Assembly (NCBI GenBank): GCA_030428945.1
Contig: JAUIEC010000022.1
Coordinates: forward strand, 1 to 59,368
Origin: Phycisphaerae bacterium
GTDB lineage: Bacteria > Planctomycetota > Phycisphaerae > UBA1845 > Fen-1342
Direction: 5' to 3'
Length of the DNA: 59,368 nucleotides
The notes below the pieces were generated by a model. The model did not search any database. It saw only the letters and a program-made list of their open reading frames with translations, and was not told where the DNA came from. Below are positions 33,328 to 42,270 of this stretch, in pieces; position 1 is the stretch's first letter; every line of letters starts with the position of its first letter. A program made the position numbers and the translations under genes.

Positions 33328-34701
33328 ATGCCGCGTCCGACCGCCGTGATCCTGATCGTCGGCCTGACTGAGGAACTGCTGCCGCATGCTCCGCGGCTGC
33401 GCAGCTTCGCGGGCACCCGCCGCGTGGCCCGCCTTGCGCCGGTGCTGCCGGCCGTGACGTGCAGCGTGCAGAGCAGCATGCTGACGGGCGTGATGCCCCG
33501 CGCGCACGGCATCGTCGGCAACGGCTGGTACAACCGCGAGATGGCCGAGGTGCAGTTCTGGAAGCAGTCCAACCACCTGGTGACGGCCGAGAAGGTCTGG
33601 GAGACCGCCCGCCGCCGGGATGCGAGCGTGACCTGCGGGCAGATGTTCTGGTGGTACAACATGTACACCTCGACCGAGTACTCGGTCACGCCGCGGCCGA
33701 TCTACAAGGCGGACGGGCGCAAGCTGCCCGATGTCTACAGCCACCCGGCCGAACTGCGCGAGACGCTGCAGGGCGAACTGGGGACGTTCCCGCTGTTCCG
33801 TTTCTGGGGGCCGGCCGCGTCGATCGCGTCGACCGCGTGGATCGCGCAGGCGGCCGAGCGCGTCGCCCGGGCCGATCAGCCGACGCTGCTGCTGGTCTAC
33901 CTGCCGCACCTGGACTACGGGCTGCAGAAGTACGGGCCGCAGGCGGGCGAGATGCCGGGCGAGATCGCGGCCGTCGACGAGACCGCCGGTCGGCTGATCG
34001 AGTCGCTGGAGCGGCAGGGCTACGAGTGCCTGGTGGTCAGCGAATACGGAATCGAGCCGGTCGATCGGCCGGTGCACATCAATCGCGTGCTGCGTGAGGC
34101 GGGGCTGCTGTCGGTGCGGGTCGAGCAGGGTCTGGAACTGCTGGATGCCGGGGCGAGTCGGGCGTTCGCGGTGGCGGATCACCAGGTCGCGCACGTCTAC
34201 GTGGCGGACCCCGGCGATCTGGCGCGGGTCGTCGACCTGTGCCGGGGGCAGCCGGGCGTGGCGCGGGTGCTGGATCGCGACGGGCAGGCGACCTGCGGGC
34301 TCGACCATCCGCGGAGCGGCGAACTGGTGCTGGAGGCGGCGCCGGGCGCGTGGTTCACGTACTACTACTGGCTGGACGATGCCCGCGCGCCGGACTTCGC
34401 CCGGACGGTCGACATTCACCGCAAGCCGGGCTACGACCCGTGCGAGCTGTTCCTGGATCCGCGTTTGCGGCTGCCGCACCTGGCGATCGGCTGGCGGCTG
34501 CTGAAGAAGAAGCTCGGGCAGCGGACGCTGCTTGACGTGATTCCGCTGGACGCCGGGCTGGTGCGCGGCAGTCACGGGCGGGTCGACAATCCACCGGCGC
34601 GGCAGCCGCTGCTGATCGGTCCGGCGCAGCTCGTTCGACACGAGGAACTGCCCTGCACGGCGGTACGTGACCTGCTGCTGACCAGCCTGTTCGGGGACTG
34701 A
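33328..34701 (+). CDS. eboF: EboF, nucleotide pyrophosphatase / alkaline-phosphatase-fold protein
   Basis: A 457-residue phosphodiesterase/phosphatase-superfamily member. The nucleophile is probably T44 in VLPAVTCSVQSSMLTG. Metal-ligand segments are LVYLPHLDYGLQKYG, VVSEYGIEP and AVADHQVAHVY. In the second the usual D-H is replaced by E-Y, which occurs in the ebo group but may alter metal binding. No signal peptide. It starts five bases after eboC and ends five bases before the helicase gene, so the ebo and repair genes may share a transcript. Substrate unknown. Confidence 0.78.
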   Translation: MPRPTAVILIVGLTEELLPHAPRLRSFAGTRRVARLAPVLPAVTCSVQSSMLTGVMPRAHGIVGNGWYNREMAEVQFWKQSNHLVTAEKVWETARRRDASVTCGQMFWWYNMYTSTEYSVTPRPIYKADGRKLPDVYSHPAELRETLQGELGTFPLFRFWGPAASIASTAWIAQAAERVARADQPTLLLVYLPHLDYGLQKYGPQAGEMPGEIAAVDETAGRLIESLERQGYECLVVSEYGIEPVDRPVHINRVLREAGLLSVRVEQGLELLDAGASRAFAVADHQVAHVYVADPGDLARVVDLCRGQPGVARVLDRDGQATCGLDHPRSGELVLEAAPGAWFTYYYWLDDARAPDFARTVDIHRKPGYDPCELFLDPRLRLPHLAIGWRLLKKKLGQRTLLDVIPLDAGLVRGSHGRVDNPPARQPLLIGPAQLVRHEELPCTAVRDLLLTSLFGD

Positions 34702-34706
34702 CGAGC

Positions 34707-37178
34707 ATGTCCGCTGCGAGGCTGAGTCGCTGGTTCGCGTCGCGTGACTGGAAGCCGTTCGCCTTCCAGCGCGAGACCTGGCGGGCGTACCTGGACGGTG
34801 CCAGCGGGCTGGTGCACGCCCCGACCGGGATCGGCAAGACGCTGGCGGTCTGGGGCGGTCCGCTGCTGGCCGGCATGCGGCGCCGTCGCGGGCGCAAGCC
34901 GCGGAAGACGGCGGAACCGCTGCGGGTGCTGTGGATCACGCCGCTGCGGGCGCTGGCCAGCGACACGGTCGCCGCGCTGCACGAGCCGGTCGAATCGCTG
35001 GAGCTGCCGTGGAGTATCGAGAAGCGGACCGGTGACACGCCGCAGGCCCGCAAGGTCCGTCAGCGGCAGCGGTTTCCGACCGCGCTGGTGACCACGCCGG
35101 AAAGCCTGTCGATCCTGCTGTCCTATCCCGAGACGCGCGAACGGTTCGCGACGCTCGAGTGCGTGATCGTCGACGAGTGGCACGAACTGATCGGCACGAA
35201 GCGCGGCGTGCAGACCGAGCTGTGCCTGGCCCGCCTGCGCCACTGGAACCCGGCGCTGCGCACGTGGGGACTGTCGGCCACGCTCGGCAACCTGGAAGAG
35301 GCCCGCGACGTGCTGCTCGGGCATCCCGGCCGCGACGACGCCCGCCTGATCTCGAGCGACTACGACAAGCGGATCGAGATCGAGACGCTGCTGCCGGACG
35401 AGATCGAGCGCTTCCCGTGGTCGGGGCATCTCGGGACGCGGCTGGTTCCGCAGGTGCTGGCGGCGATCGAACGGGCCCGCAGTTCGCTGCTGTTCACCAA
35501 CACGCGCTCGCAGGCGGAGCTCTGGTTCCGCAGCATCCTGCTGGCGCGGCCGGACTGGCTCGGCAGGATCGCGCTGCATCACGGTTCGCTGGACCGGAAG
35601 CTGCGGACGCGGGTCGAGGACCTGCTGAAGGAGGGTGGCCTGCAGGCGGTGGTCTGCACGTCGTCGCTGGACCTGGGGGTTGATTTCGCCCCGGTCGAGC
35701 AGGTCTTTCAGCTCGGCAGTCCGAAGGGGATCGCCCGGCTGGTGCAGCGGGCCGGGCGGAGCGGGCACCAGCCCGGGCAGGTCAGCCGGGTGGTGTGCGT
35801 GCCGACGCACGCGTTCGAACTGGTCGAGTTCGCGGCCGCCCGGGCGGCGGTGGAGGCGCGGGCGATCGAGGCCCGTCATCCGCTGGAGCTGACGCTGGAC
35901 GTGCTGGCGCAGCACGCGGTGACGGTCGCGCTCGGCGGCGGGTTCGCGGGTGACGACCTGCTGGCGGAAGTGCGGACGACGCACGCGTTCCGGCGGATGA
36001 CGGATCAGCAGTGGGCCTGGACGCTGGACTTCGTTACGCGCGGGGGTCCGTCGCTGACGGCCTATCCCGAGTACCAGCGGGTCACGCGTGAGGACGGGCG
36101 CTACGTGGTGGCGTCGCGGCTGGTCGGGCGGCAGCACCGGCTGAACATCGGGACGATCACCGACGCGAGCGCGCTGACGGTCAAGCTGACCAGCGGGCGG
36201 AAGCTGGGCACGATCGAGGAGTCGTTCATCGCGCGACTGGCGCCGGGCGACATCTTCGGGTTTGCCGGGCGGACGCTCGAACTGGTCTCGGTGCGGGGTC
36301 AGCAGGTGCTGGCGCGGCGGACGAAGCTGCAGAAGGGACGCGTGCCGCGCTGGAACGGCGGGCGGTTTCCGCTGTCGACGCAGTTGGCCGACGCGGTTCG
36401 CGGGCACATGCCGCTGGTGAGTCCGGACAGTCCGGCCGAGGAACTGCGGGCGGCGGCCCCGTTGCTGGAACTTCAGGCGCGGTGGTCGCTGATTCCGGCG
36501 GGTGACGAGATCCTGATCGAGATGACGCGGACGCGGGCGGGCCATCACGTATCGCTGTTTCCGTTCGAGGGTCGGCTGGTGCACGAGGGCCTGGCGGCGC
36601 TGCTGGCCTATCGCATCGCGCGGCGCGCGCCGTGCACGATCGACCTGACGGTGAACGACTACGGGATCGAACTGCTCAGCGGGCATGCCCTGCTGCTGGA
36701 TGAAGGGGACTGGCGCGTGCTGTTGTCGGAGGGGGACCTGCTCGAAGACCTGCTGGCCTGCGTCAACGAGACGCAGATGGCCCGGCGGCAGTTCCGGGCG
36801 ATCGCGCGGATCGCGGGGCTGATCTTCAACGGCTACCCGGGGGCGCCGCGACAGGGACGCCAGTTGCAGGCCTCGAGCGACATGTTCTTCGACGTGTTCC
36901 GTGACTACGATCCCGACAACCTGCTGCTGGACCAGGCCCGCCGCGAGGTGCTGGAACAGCAGTTGGAAGTTCGCCGCCTGCGCCGGGCGCTGCGCCGGAT
37001 CGCCGGCCAGGCGCTGCGGCTGGTGACGACCGAGCGACTGACACCGCTGTCGTTTCCGCTGAACGCCGAACGACTGCGGGCCCAGTACGTGACGTCGGAG
37101 CGCTGGTCGGACCGCGTCCGGCGGATGGTGCAGCAGTTGGAACGGGCCGCAGAGAGGACGGTCGACAGTCATGCATGA
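34707..37178 (+). CDS. Ligase-associated DEXH-box DNA helicase (Lhr-like)
   Basis: An 823-residue superfamily 2 helicase of the group tied to DNA damage response with an ATP-dependent ligase and a nuclease. Motif I HAPTGIGKT (K44), motif II VIVDEWHEL, motif III LSATLG, motif V CTSSLDLGVDF and motif VI QRAGRSGH are all intact, followed by the Lhr-type accessory domains. It overlaps pdeM by eight bases. The usual ligase and exonuclease partners are not in the window, so the set is incomplete here or they lie elsewhere. Confidence 0.85.
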   Translation: MSAARLSRWFASRDWKPFAFQRETWRAYLDGASGLVHAPTGIGKTLAVWGGPLLAGMRRRRGRKPRKTAEPLRVLWITPLRALASDTVAALHEPVESLELPWSIEKRTGDTPQARKVRQRQRFPTALVTTPESLSILLSYPETRERFATLECVIVDEWHELIGTKRGVQTELCLARLRHWNPALRTWGLSATLGNLEEARDVLLGHPGRDDARLISSDYDKRIEIETLLPDEIERFPWSGHLGTRLVPQVLAAIERARSSLLFTNTRSQAELWFRSILLARPDWLGRIALHHGSLDRKLRTRVEDLLKEGGLQAVVCTSSLDLGVDFAPVEQVFQLGSPKGIARLVQRAGRSGHQPGQVSRVVCVPTHAFELVEFAAARAAVEARAIEARHPLELTLDVLAQHAVTVALGGGFAGDDLLAEVRTTHAFRRMTDQQWAWTLDFVTRGGPSLTAYPEYQRVTREDGRYVVASRLVGRQHRLNIGTITDASALTVKLTSGRKLGTIEESFIARLAPGDIFGFAGRTLELVSVRGQQVLARRTKLQKGRVPRWNGGRFPLSTQLADAVRGHMPLVSPDSPAEELRAAAPLLELQARWSLIPAGDEILIEMTRTRAGHHVSLFPFEGRLVHEGLAALLAYRIARRAPCTIDLTVNDYGIELLSGHALLLDEGDWRVLLSEGDLLEDLLACVNETQMARRQFRAIARIAGLIFNGYPGAPRQGRQLQASSDMFFDVFRDYDPDNLLLDQARREVLEQQLEVRRLRRALRRIAGQALRLVTTERLTPLSFPLNAERLRAQYVTSERWSDRVRRMVQQLERAAERTVDSHA

Positions 37179-37818
37179 GATTCGCTGGCATCAGCAGCGC
37201 CTGCAACTGCTGCCGCAGCGGGCGGTCTACCTGCCGGAGCGCGGCACGCTCTGGATTGCCGATCCGCACTTCGGCAAGGACGCGTCCTTTCGCAAGGCCG
37301 GGATCCCGGTGCCGCGGGCCTGCCAGCAGGACGATCTCGCGCGGTTGCACGACATCCTCCGGTCGACGGGCGCGACGCGTCTGGTGGTGCTGGGCGACTT
37401 CTGGCACGACCGGGCGGGGCGGACCGCGGCGACACTCGCGGCGCTGGCGGACTGGCGGGCGGCGCATGCCGACCTGCGGTGCGTGCTGGTGCGCGGCAAC
37501 CACGACCAGCGGGCGGGTGATCCGCCGGCCGACTGGCGGATCGACTGCCAGGCCGAGATCGAGCAGGACCCGTTCGTTCTGCGGCACCATCCGCCGGAGA
37601 CGGCCGAGCGGCCGACGGTCTGCGGGCATCTGCATCCCGGCTTCGTGCTGGGCAACCTGCGGGTGCCGTGTTTCCACTTCGGTCCGCGCCTGGCGATCCT
37701 GCCGGCGTTCGGCAGTTTCACCGGCATGAAGACCGTCCGCCCGCAAGCCGATGAGGCCGTCTACCTGGTCACGCCGGACGCGGTCGTTCCCGGCCCGGGA
37801 GTTGTTCTGCGCGGCTGA
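37171..37818 (+). CDS. pdeM: Ligase-associated DNA damage response endonuclease PdeM
   Basis: A 215-residue calcineurin-like metallophosphoesterase. The metal-binding blocks are IADPHFGKDASF, VVLGDFWHD, VRGNHDQ and VCGHLHPG, which are all intact. In this gene family it acts with the Lhr-like helicase in DNA repair. It overlaps the helicase by eight bases, confirming the pairing. It should act in the cytoplasm on DNA ends or structures; the precise substrate is not known. Confidence 0.87.
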   Translation: MHEIRWHQQRLQLLPQRAVYLPERGTLWIADPHFGKDASFRKAGIPVPRACQQDDLARLHDILRSTGATRLVVLGDFWHDRAGRTAATLAALADWRAAHADLRCVLVRGNHDQRAGDPPADWRIDCQAEIEQDPFVLRHHPPETAERPTVCGHLHPGFVLGNLRVPCFHFGPRLAILPAFGSFTGMKTVRPQADEAVYLVTPDAVVPGPGVVLRG

Positions 37819-37863
37819 GGCGAAGCCGCTCGAGTCATCCATCTGCGCAGTGAGGAACCACGG

Positions 37864-40758
37864 ATGTCCCCGGAAGATCAGCGTTCCAACGAAGCGGAAC
37901 TGACCGCACAGGTCTCGGCGGCGCTGCGGGCTGCCGTCGCCCGGATCGTGCCCCGCTTCCTGCAGACGATGCCGCCGGGGTACTTTCACGACACCGACGA
38001 AGCAACCCGGCGGGAACACCTGCAGGCCCTGATCGCCGCCGAGGCCGGCGGACTGCCGCAGGACCTGACGCTTCGCAGCAGCGACGGACGGCAGATCACC
38101 TTCATCCGCGAATCGAGCTATCCAGGTCTGTTGGCCGAACTGGTCGCGCGACTGCCGGCGGCGCCGCCCCTGTGCGCGGCCCGCGTGCATACGGCGACCG
38201 ACGGCCGACTGATCCTGGACACGTTCGTGCTGGGCGCGCCGACGCTGTGCGATGCGTCCGACCCGCGGCAGGCGGCCGCGATCGAACAGACGGTCGCGAC
38301 GCTGACGGCGGACGCCGGTCTGTCGGAGGCCGGGCTGCGCGACCACCTGGCCGGCGCGGCGGCCGAGTACGTGCTGCGGGTGCCACCTGAGCGGGTGGCG
38401 GATCACTTCCGGTTGCTTGAGAGCCTGCGGGACAGCGACCTGTGCGAGACGCGGATCGCGCCGGTTCCGGGTTCCCCGCACCTGCGGATCACGGTGGCGA
38501 GCCCTTCGCGTGAAGGACGCGACCTGTTCGCGCGGATCGCCGGCTACCTGGGAGGCCTGGGCATCGACATCCGGCGGGCGCACGTCGACCTGTTCCGGCA
38601 GCGGGATCGGGTCGCGTCGATCATCACGGTGCTGGCGGCGGTTCCGGCCGGGACGGACCAGCGGCGTCTGGGCGACGACCTGGCCCGCCTGCGGTACCTC
38701 GACGACAGCGTCATTTCGCTGTGGCACGATGTGGGCGACCTGACGTTGTCCGAGAGCGAAGTGCTGGTTGCCCTCGGCCGTCTGGCGCACCAGCGTCTGA
38801 CCGAACTCGACCGGCTGACCTATACCCGCGACCGGATCGAGGGGGTCCTGCGTGACGCCCCGGGGCCGACCCGGGCGCTGGCCCGGCGACTGCTCGCGCG
38901 GCTCGCGCCGGGCCAGGCGGCGCCGCCGACCGAGCCGGTTCTCGAGATGCGCGACGATCTGTGCCGCACGGTCCTCGAGACGATGCAGACGATCGCGGAG
39001 AGTGTTCTTCGCGGGAATGTGCACGTCACCCAGCGGCGGTCGCTGGCGTTGCGTCTGCCGGGTGCGGCGCTCGGTGCCGCGGGCGCCGGCGAAGTGCCGT
39101 ACGGCGTGTTCTTCGTGCATGGGCGTAACTTCGACGGGTTCCACCTGCGGTTCCGCGACATCGCCCGCGGCGGCATCCGGATCGTGTGTCCGACCGGTGC
39201 GGAGCAGTTCTCGCTGGAAAGCGAGCGGCTCTACCTCGAGGCGTACCAGCTTGCCTACGCCCAGCAGTTGAAGAACAAGGACATTCCGGAAGGCGGCGCC
39301 AAGGGCGTCCTGCTGACGGCGCCGGGCAGCGATGCGGCCGCGGCCGCCCGGGCCTACGCCGACGGCCTGCTGGACCTGATCGCCCCGGATCCGCGGACCC
39401 GCGACCAGATCGGAAACCCGCCGGAGACGCCCGAACTGCTGTACCTGGGGCCGGACGAGAACATCACGAACGACCTGATCAACTGGATCACCCGGCGCGC
39501 GGCGCAGCGGAGCTACCCGCTTCCGACCGCATTCATGAGTTCGAAGCCGGAAGCCGGCATCAACCACAAGCAGTACGGCGTGACCAGCGAAGGCGTGGCG
39601 GTGTACCTCGATGTCGCCCTGCGTAATCTGGGGCTGGATCCGCGGAGCAAGGCGTTCGCGGTGACGCTGACCGGCGGACCGGACGGCGATGTGGCCGGCA
39701 ACCAGATTCGGATCCTGCACCGCGAATACGGCCGCAACGCGCGGATTGTCGGGATCGCCGATGGCAGCGGATCAGCCGAGGACCCGGAGGGGCTGGATCA
39801 CGACGAACTGCTGCGGCTGGTCGCCGGCGTGCAGCCGATCGCGCGATTTGATCCGGCCCGACTCGGTCCCCGCGGGCGGGTGCTGCCGCTGGAGGCGGAA
39901 GGCGGCGTGACGGCCCGCAACACGCTGCACACGCGGCTGTCGGCGGACGCGTTCGTCCCGGCGGGCGGACGTCCGGCCACGATCGATGACGACAACTGGA
40001 CGGCGTTCCTGCGGGCGGACGGGAGGCCCGTCAGCCCCCTGATCGTCGAAGGAGCCAACCTGTTTCTGACGCCGGGCGCGCGGGCGGCGCTTTCTTCGCG
40101 AGGCGTGCTGATCGTCAAGGACAGCAGTGCGAACAAGTGCGGGGTGATCTGCAGCAGCTTCGAGATCCTGGCATGCATGCTGTTCGACGAAGCGGCCTTC
40201 CTGGCGCGCAAGGAGCGCTTCGTCGACGAGGTGCTGATCAAGCTGCGGAACCTGGCCCGGGTCGAAGCGGATGCGCTGTTCCGCGAGAAGCGCAGCCGTC
40301 CCGAACTGTCGCTGCCGGAGTTGAGCGAGCGACTCAGCCGGGCGATCAACCGGACCACGGACGCGCTGGCCGACCAGATGCCGGTCGTTCGTGCGGAACA
40401 TCCCGGGATCCCGCTGGCGCTGCTGCGGCAGCACCTGCCGGCGATTCTGCTGGCCGAGCAGCCGGCCGCGCGTCTGGCCGCGCTGCCGCCGAGTTACGTG
40501 GACCGGGCCCTGGCCTCGATGCTGGCCGGGCGGATCGTGTATCGCGAGGGGCTGGGCCTGGTGGAGCAGATGCAGCCGGAGCCGCTGCGCGACCTGGTCC
40601 TGGGATACCTGTTGCAGGAAGCGGAGACCTCGCACCTGGCGGACCTGGTCGCTGCGTCAGACCTGCCGCAGCGTGCCCGGATCGCCGGCCTGTTGCGCGA
40701 GGGCGGAACGGCGGCGGGGCTGCGGCTCGGACCGCTCGAACCAACCGCCGAAGAATGA
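37864..40758 (+). CDS. NAD-specific glutamate dehydrogenase (large type)
   Basis: A 964-residue enzyme that deaminates glutamate to 2-oxoglutarate using NAD. It has the long N-terminal regulatory part with ACT-like sections (LRITVASPSREGRDLFARIA), then the catalytic domain: GFHLRFRDIARGGIR, QLKNKDIPEGGAKG and LYLGPDENITNDLINW, with the NAD-binding fold after about residue 620 (VTLTGGPDGDVAGNQIRIL). It is between the classical 180-kDa (~1600 residue) and the small enzyme in length. The start at 37864 follows GAGG. It lies 45 bases after pdeM. Confidence 0.86.
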   Translation: MSPEDQRSNEAELTAQVSAALRAAVARIVPRFLQTMPPGYFHDTDEATRREHLQALIAAEAGGLPQDLTLRSSDGRQITFIRESSYPGLLAELVARLPAAPPLCAARVHTATDGRLILDTFVLGAPTLCDASDPRQAAAIEQTVATLTADAGLSEAGLRDHLAGAAAEYVLRVPPERVADHFRLLESLRDSDLCETRIAPVPGSPHLRITVASPSREGRDLFARIAGYLGGLGIDIRRAHVDLFRQRDRVASIITVLAAVPAGTDQRRLGDDLARLRYLDDSVISLWHDVGDLTLSESEVLVALGRLAHQRLTELDRLTYTRDRIEGVLRDAPGPTRALARRLLARLAPGQAAPPTEPVLEMRDDLCRTVLETMQTIAESVLRGNVHVTQRRSLALRLPGAALGAAGAGEVPYGVFFVHGRNFDGFHLRFRDIARGGIRIVCPTGAEQFSLESERLYLEAYQLAYAQQLKNKDIPEGGAKGVLLTAPGSDAAAAARAYADGLLDLIAPDPRTRDQIGNPPETPELLYLGPDENITNDLINWITRRAAQRSYPLPTAFMSSKPEAGINHKQYGVTSEGVAVYLDVALRNLGLDPRSKAFAVTLTGGPDGDVAGNQIRILHREYGRNARIVGIADGSGSAEDPEGLDHDELLRLVAGVQPIARFDPARLGPRGRVLPLEAEGGVTARNTLHTRLSADAFVPAGGRPATIDDDNWTAFLRADGRPVSPLIVEGANLFLTPGARAALSSRGVLIVKDSSANKCGVICSSFEILACMLFDEAAFLARKERFVDEVLIKLRNLARVEADALFREKRSRPELSLPELSERLSRAINRTTDALADQMPVVRAEHPGIPLALLRQHLPAILLAEQPAARLAALPPSYVDRALASMLAGRIVYREGLGLVEQMQPEPLRDLVLGYLLQEAETSHLADLVAASDLPQRARIAGLLREGGTAAGLRLGPLEPTAEE

Positions 40759-40923
40759 CCCCGAGCCGCAAGCCCGGGGGGACGCTACACTCCCTCCAAA
40801 CAGTGCAGGAGCGAGGGCCGATGCGGCGACCGCGCGTCACGCGTCTGCCGGGCGGGCCGCTCGCTGGCCGAATCACGCGGATCGACGGATCCGCAGACCA
40901 TCAACCTGTTTTGAGGGGGTGCC

Positions 40924-42150
40924 ATGACGCGCGTACTGATGACACTGGCGGTGCTGACCGCGACCGCCACCGCTGCCGACGACTGGAGCCAGTGGGGCGG
41001 GCCGACGCGGGACTTCCAGGTTCGGACCGGCGGCCTGGCCGCGCGGTGGCCGGAGGGCGGGCCGCCGAAGCTCTGGTCGCGTCCGCTGGGGGCGGGTTAC
41101 TCGGCGATCACGTTTCGCGACGGGCAGTTGTACACGCTGTACCGCGACGGCGAGCAGGACGTGGTCGTCGCGCTCGATGCGAAGACCGGCGCGACGCGCT
41201 GGGAGACGCGCTACACCGCGCCGCTGGCGGAAGGGCAGACGAGCCAGTTCGGCCAGGGACCGAACGCGACGCCGCTGGTGCTCGAGGACCGGCTGATCAC
41301 GGTCAGTTTCACCGGACAGGTGCATTGCCTGTCGCGGAAGGACGGCAAGGTCCTCTGGCGGGTCGACCTGGTCAGCGCGCATGGCTACACGCCGCAGGAG
41401 TTCGGCTACTCGGCCAGTCCGCTGCTGCATGACGGCAAGGTGATCCTGCTGGCGGGCGGCAGCGCACACGGAGTGATTGCCCTGAACCCGCAGGACGGCG
41501 CGCTCGCATGGGGCGGTGCGCCGCACGGGATCAGTTATGCCTCGCCGGTGCTGATCAACGTGGATGGCCAGGACCAGTTGGTGGTGATGTCATCGGACGA
41601 GGTGCTCGGACTGAGCGCCGACGGCGGCCGGATCCTGTGGCGGCACGGCTGTGTGAACCGCTACCGGAACAACGCGACCGATCCGATCTGGTCGCCGAAG
41701 GACGGGCTGCTGTGGGTCGCGACGCAACTCGACGGCGGCGCCCGGGTGCTCAAGCTTTCGCGAAGCGGCGACAAGACCGAGGCAACCGAGGCCTGGTTCG
41801 ATCGGAAGGTGCAGATCTTCCACTGGAACGCGGTGCTGGTCGATGGAACGGTCTACGGCTCGATCGGCGGGCAGCAGACGTTCCTGTCGGCGGTCGATCT
41901 GGAGACCGGCGCAGTCAGGTGGAAGCAGCGCGGCTTTCACAAGGCGCTGTGCGTCCACGCGGACGGAAAGCTGATCTTCCTGGACGAGAACGGCGTGCTG
42001 GCGCTGGCGCTGGTTTCACCGGAGCGTTGCGAGGTTCTCTCGCGTGTGGCGCTGACCGAGAAGCCGTCGTGGACCGTCCCGACGCTGGTCGGTCCGACGC
42101 TGTTCGTCCGCGACGGCAAGACCATCATGGCGCTGGACCTCGGCGAATAG
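40924..42150 (+). CDS. Secreted PQQ-type beta-propeller protein
   Basis: A 408-residue protein with a signal peptide (MTRVLMTLAVLTATATAADD) and a propeller of PQQ/WD-like blades: VVVALDAKTGATRWE, HCLSRKDGKVLWRVD, IALNPQDGALAWG, FLSAVDLETGAVRWK. These are extracellular binding proteins, and bound cofactor is not guaranteed. ATG 40924 has GAGGGGG before it. A strong hairpin follows the stop. A second protein of this family is at 50300. Confidence 0.8.
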   Translation: MTRVLMTLAVLTATATAADDWSQWGGPTRDFQVRTGGLAARWPEGGPPKLWSRPLGAGYSAITFRDGQLYTLYRDGEQDVVVALDAKTGATRWETRYTAPLAEGQTSQFGQGPNATPLVLEDRLITVSFTGQVHCLSRKDGKVLWRVDLVSAHGYTPQEFGYSASPLLHDGKVILLAGGSAHGVIALNPQDGALAWGGAPHGISYASPVLINVDGQDQLVVMSSDEVLGLSADGGRILWRHGCVNRYRNNATDPIWSPKDGLLWVATQLDGGARVLKLSRSGDKTEATEAWFDRKVQIFHWNAVLVDGTVYGSIGGQQTFLSAVDLETGAVRWKQRGFHKALCVHADGKLIFLDENGVLALALVSPERCEVLSRVALTEKPSWTVPTLVGPTLFVRDGKTIMALDLGE

Positions 42151-42187
42151 CCGGCGGGTCGATCCGCGACGGGAACAGAACCTGGGC

Positions 42188-42239
42188 GCGAGAAAAAGGG
42201 ACGCGCGGCCTCGGCTCCGGCCGCCGTCCCTTCTCTCGC
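42188..42239. terminator. Bidirectional hairpin terminator
   Basis: Arms GCGAGA..AAGGGACG (42188-42203) and CGTCCCTTCTCTCGC (ends 42239) enclose a GC-rich inner stem. It lies between the convergent stops of the PQQ-propeller gene and the VIT-VWA gene and can serve both, with an A-run on one side and CTT-rich sequence on the other. Confidence 0.65.
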
Positions 42240-42270
42240 TGGCCGGGGCGCTCTTCGCGCCCCCCTGCCG

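Noticed and set aside
34572..39720. 866- and 964-codon minus-strand frames opposite the helicase, PdeM and GDH genes
   Set aside because: Antisense shadows; coding genes on the plus strand have intact catalytic motifs.
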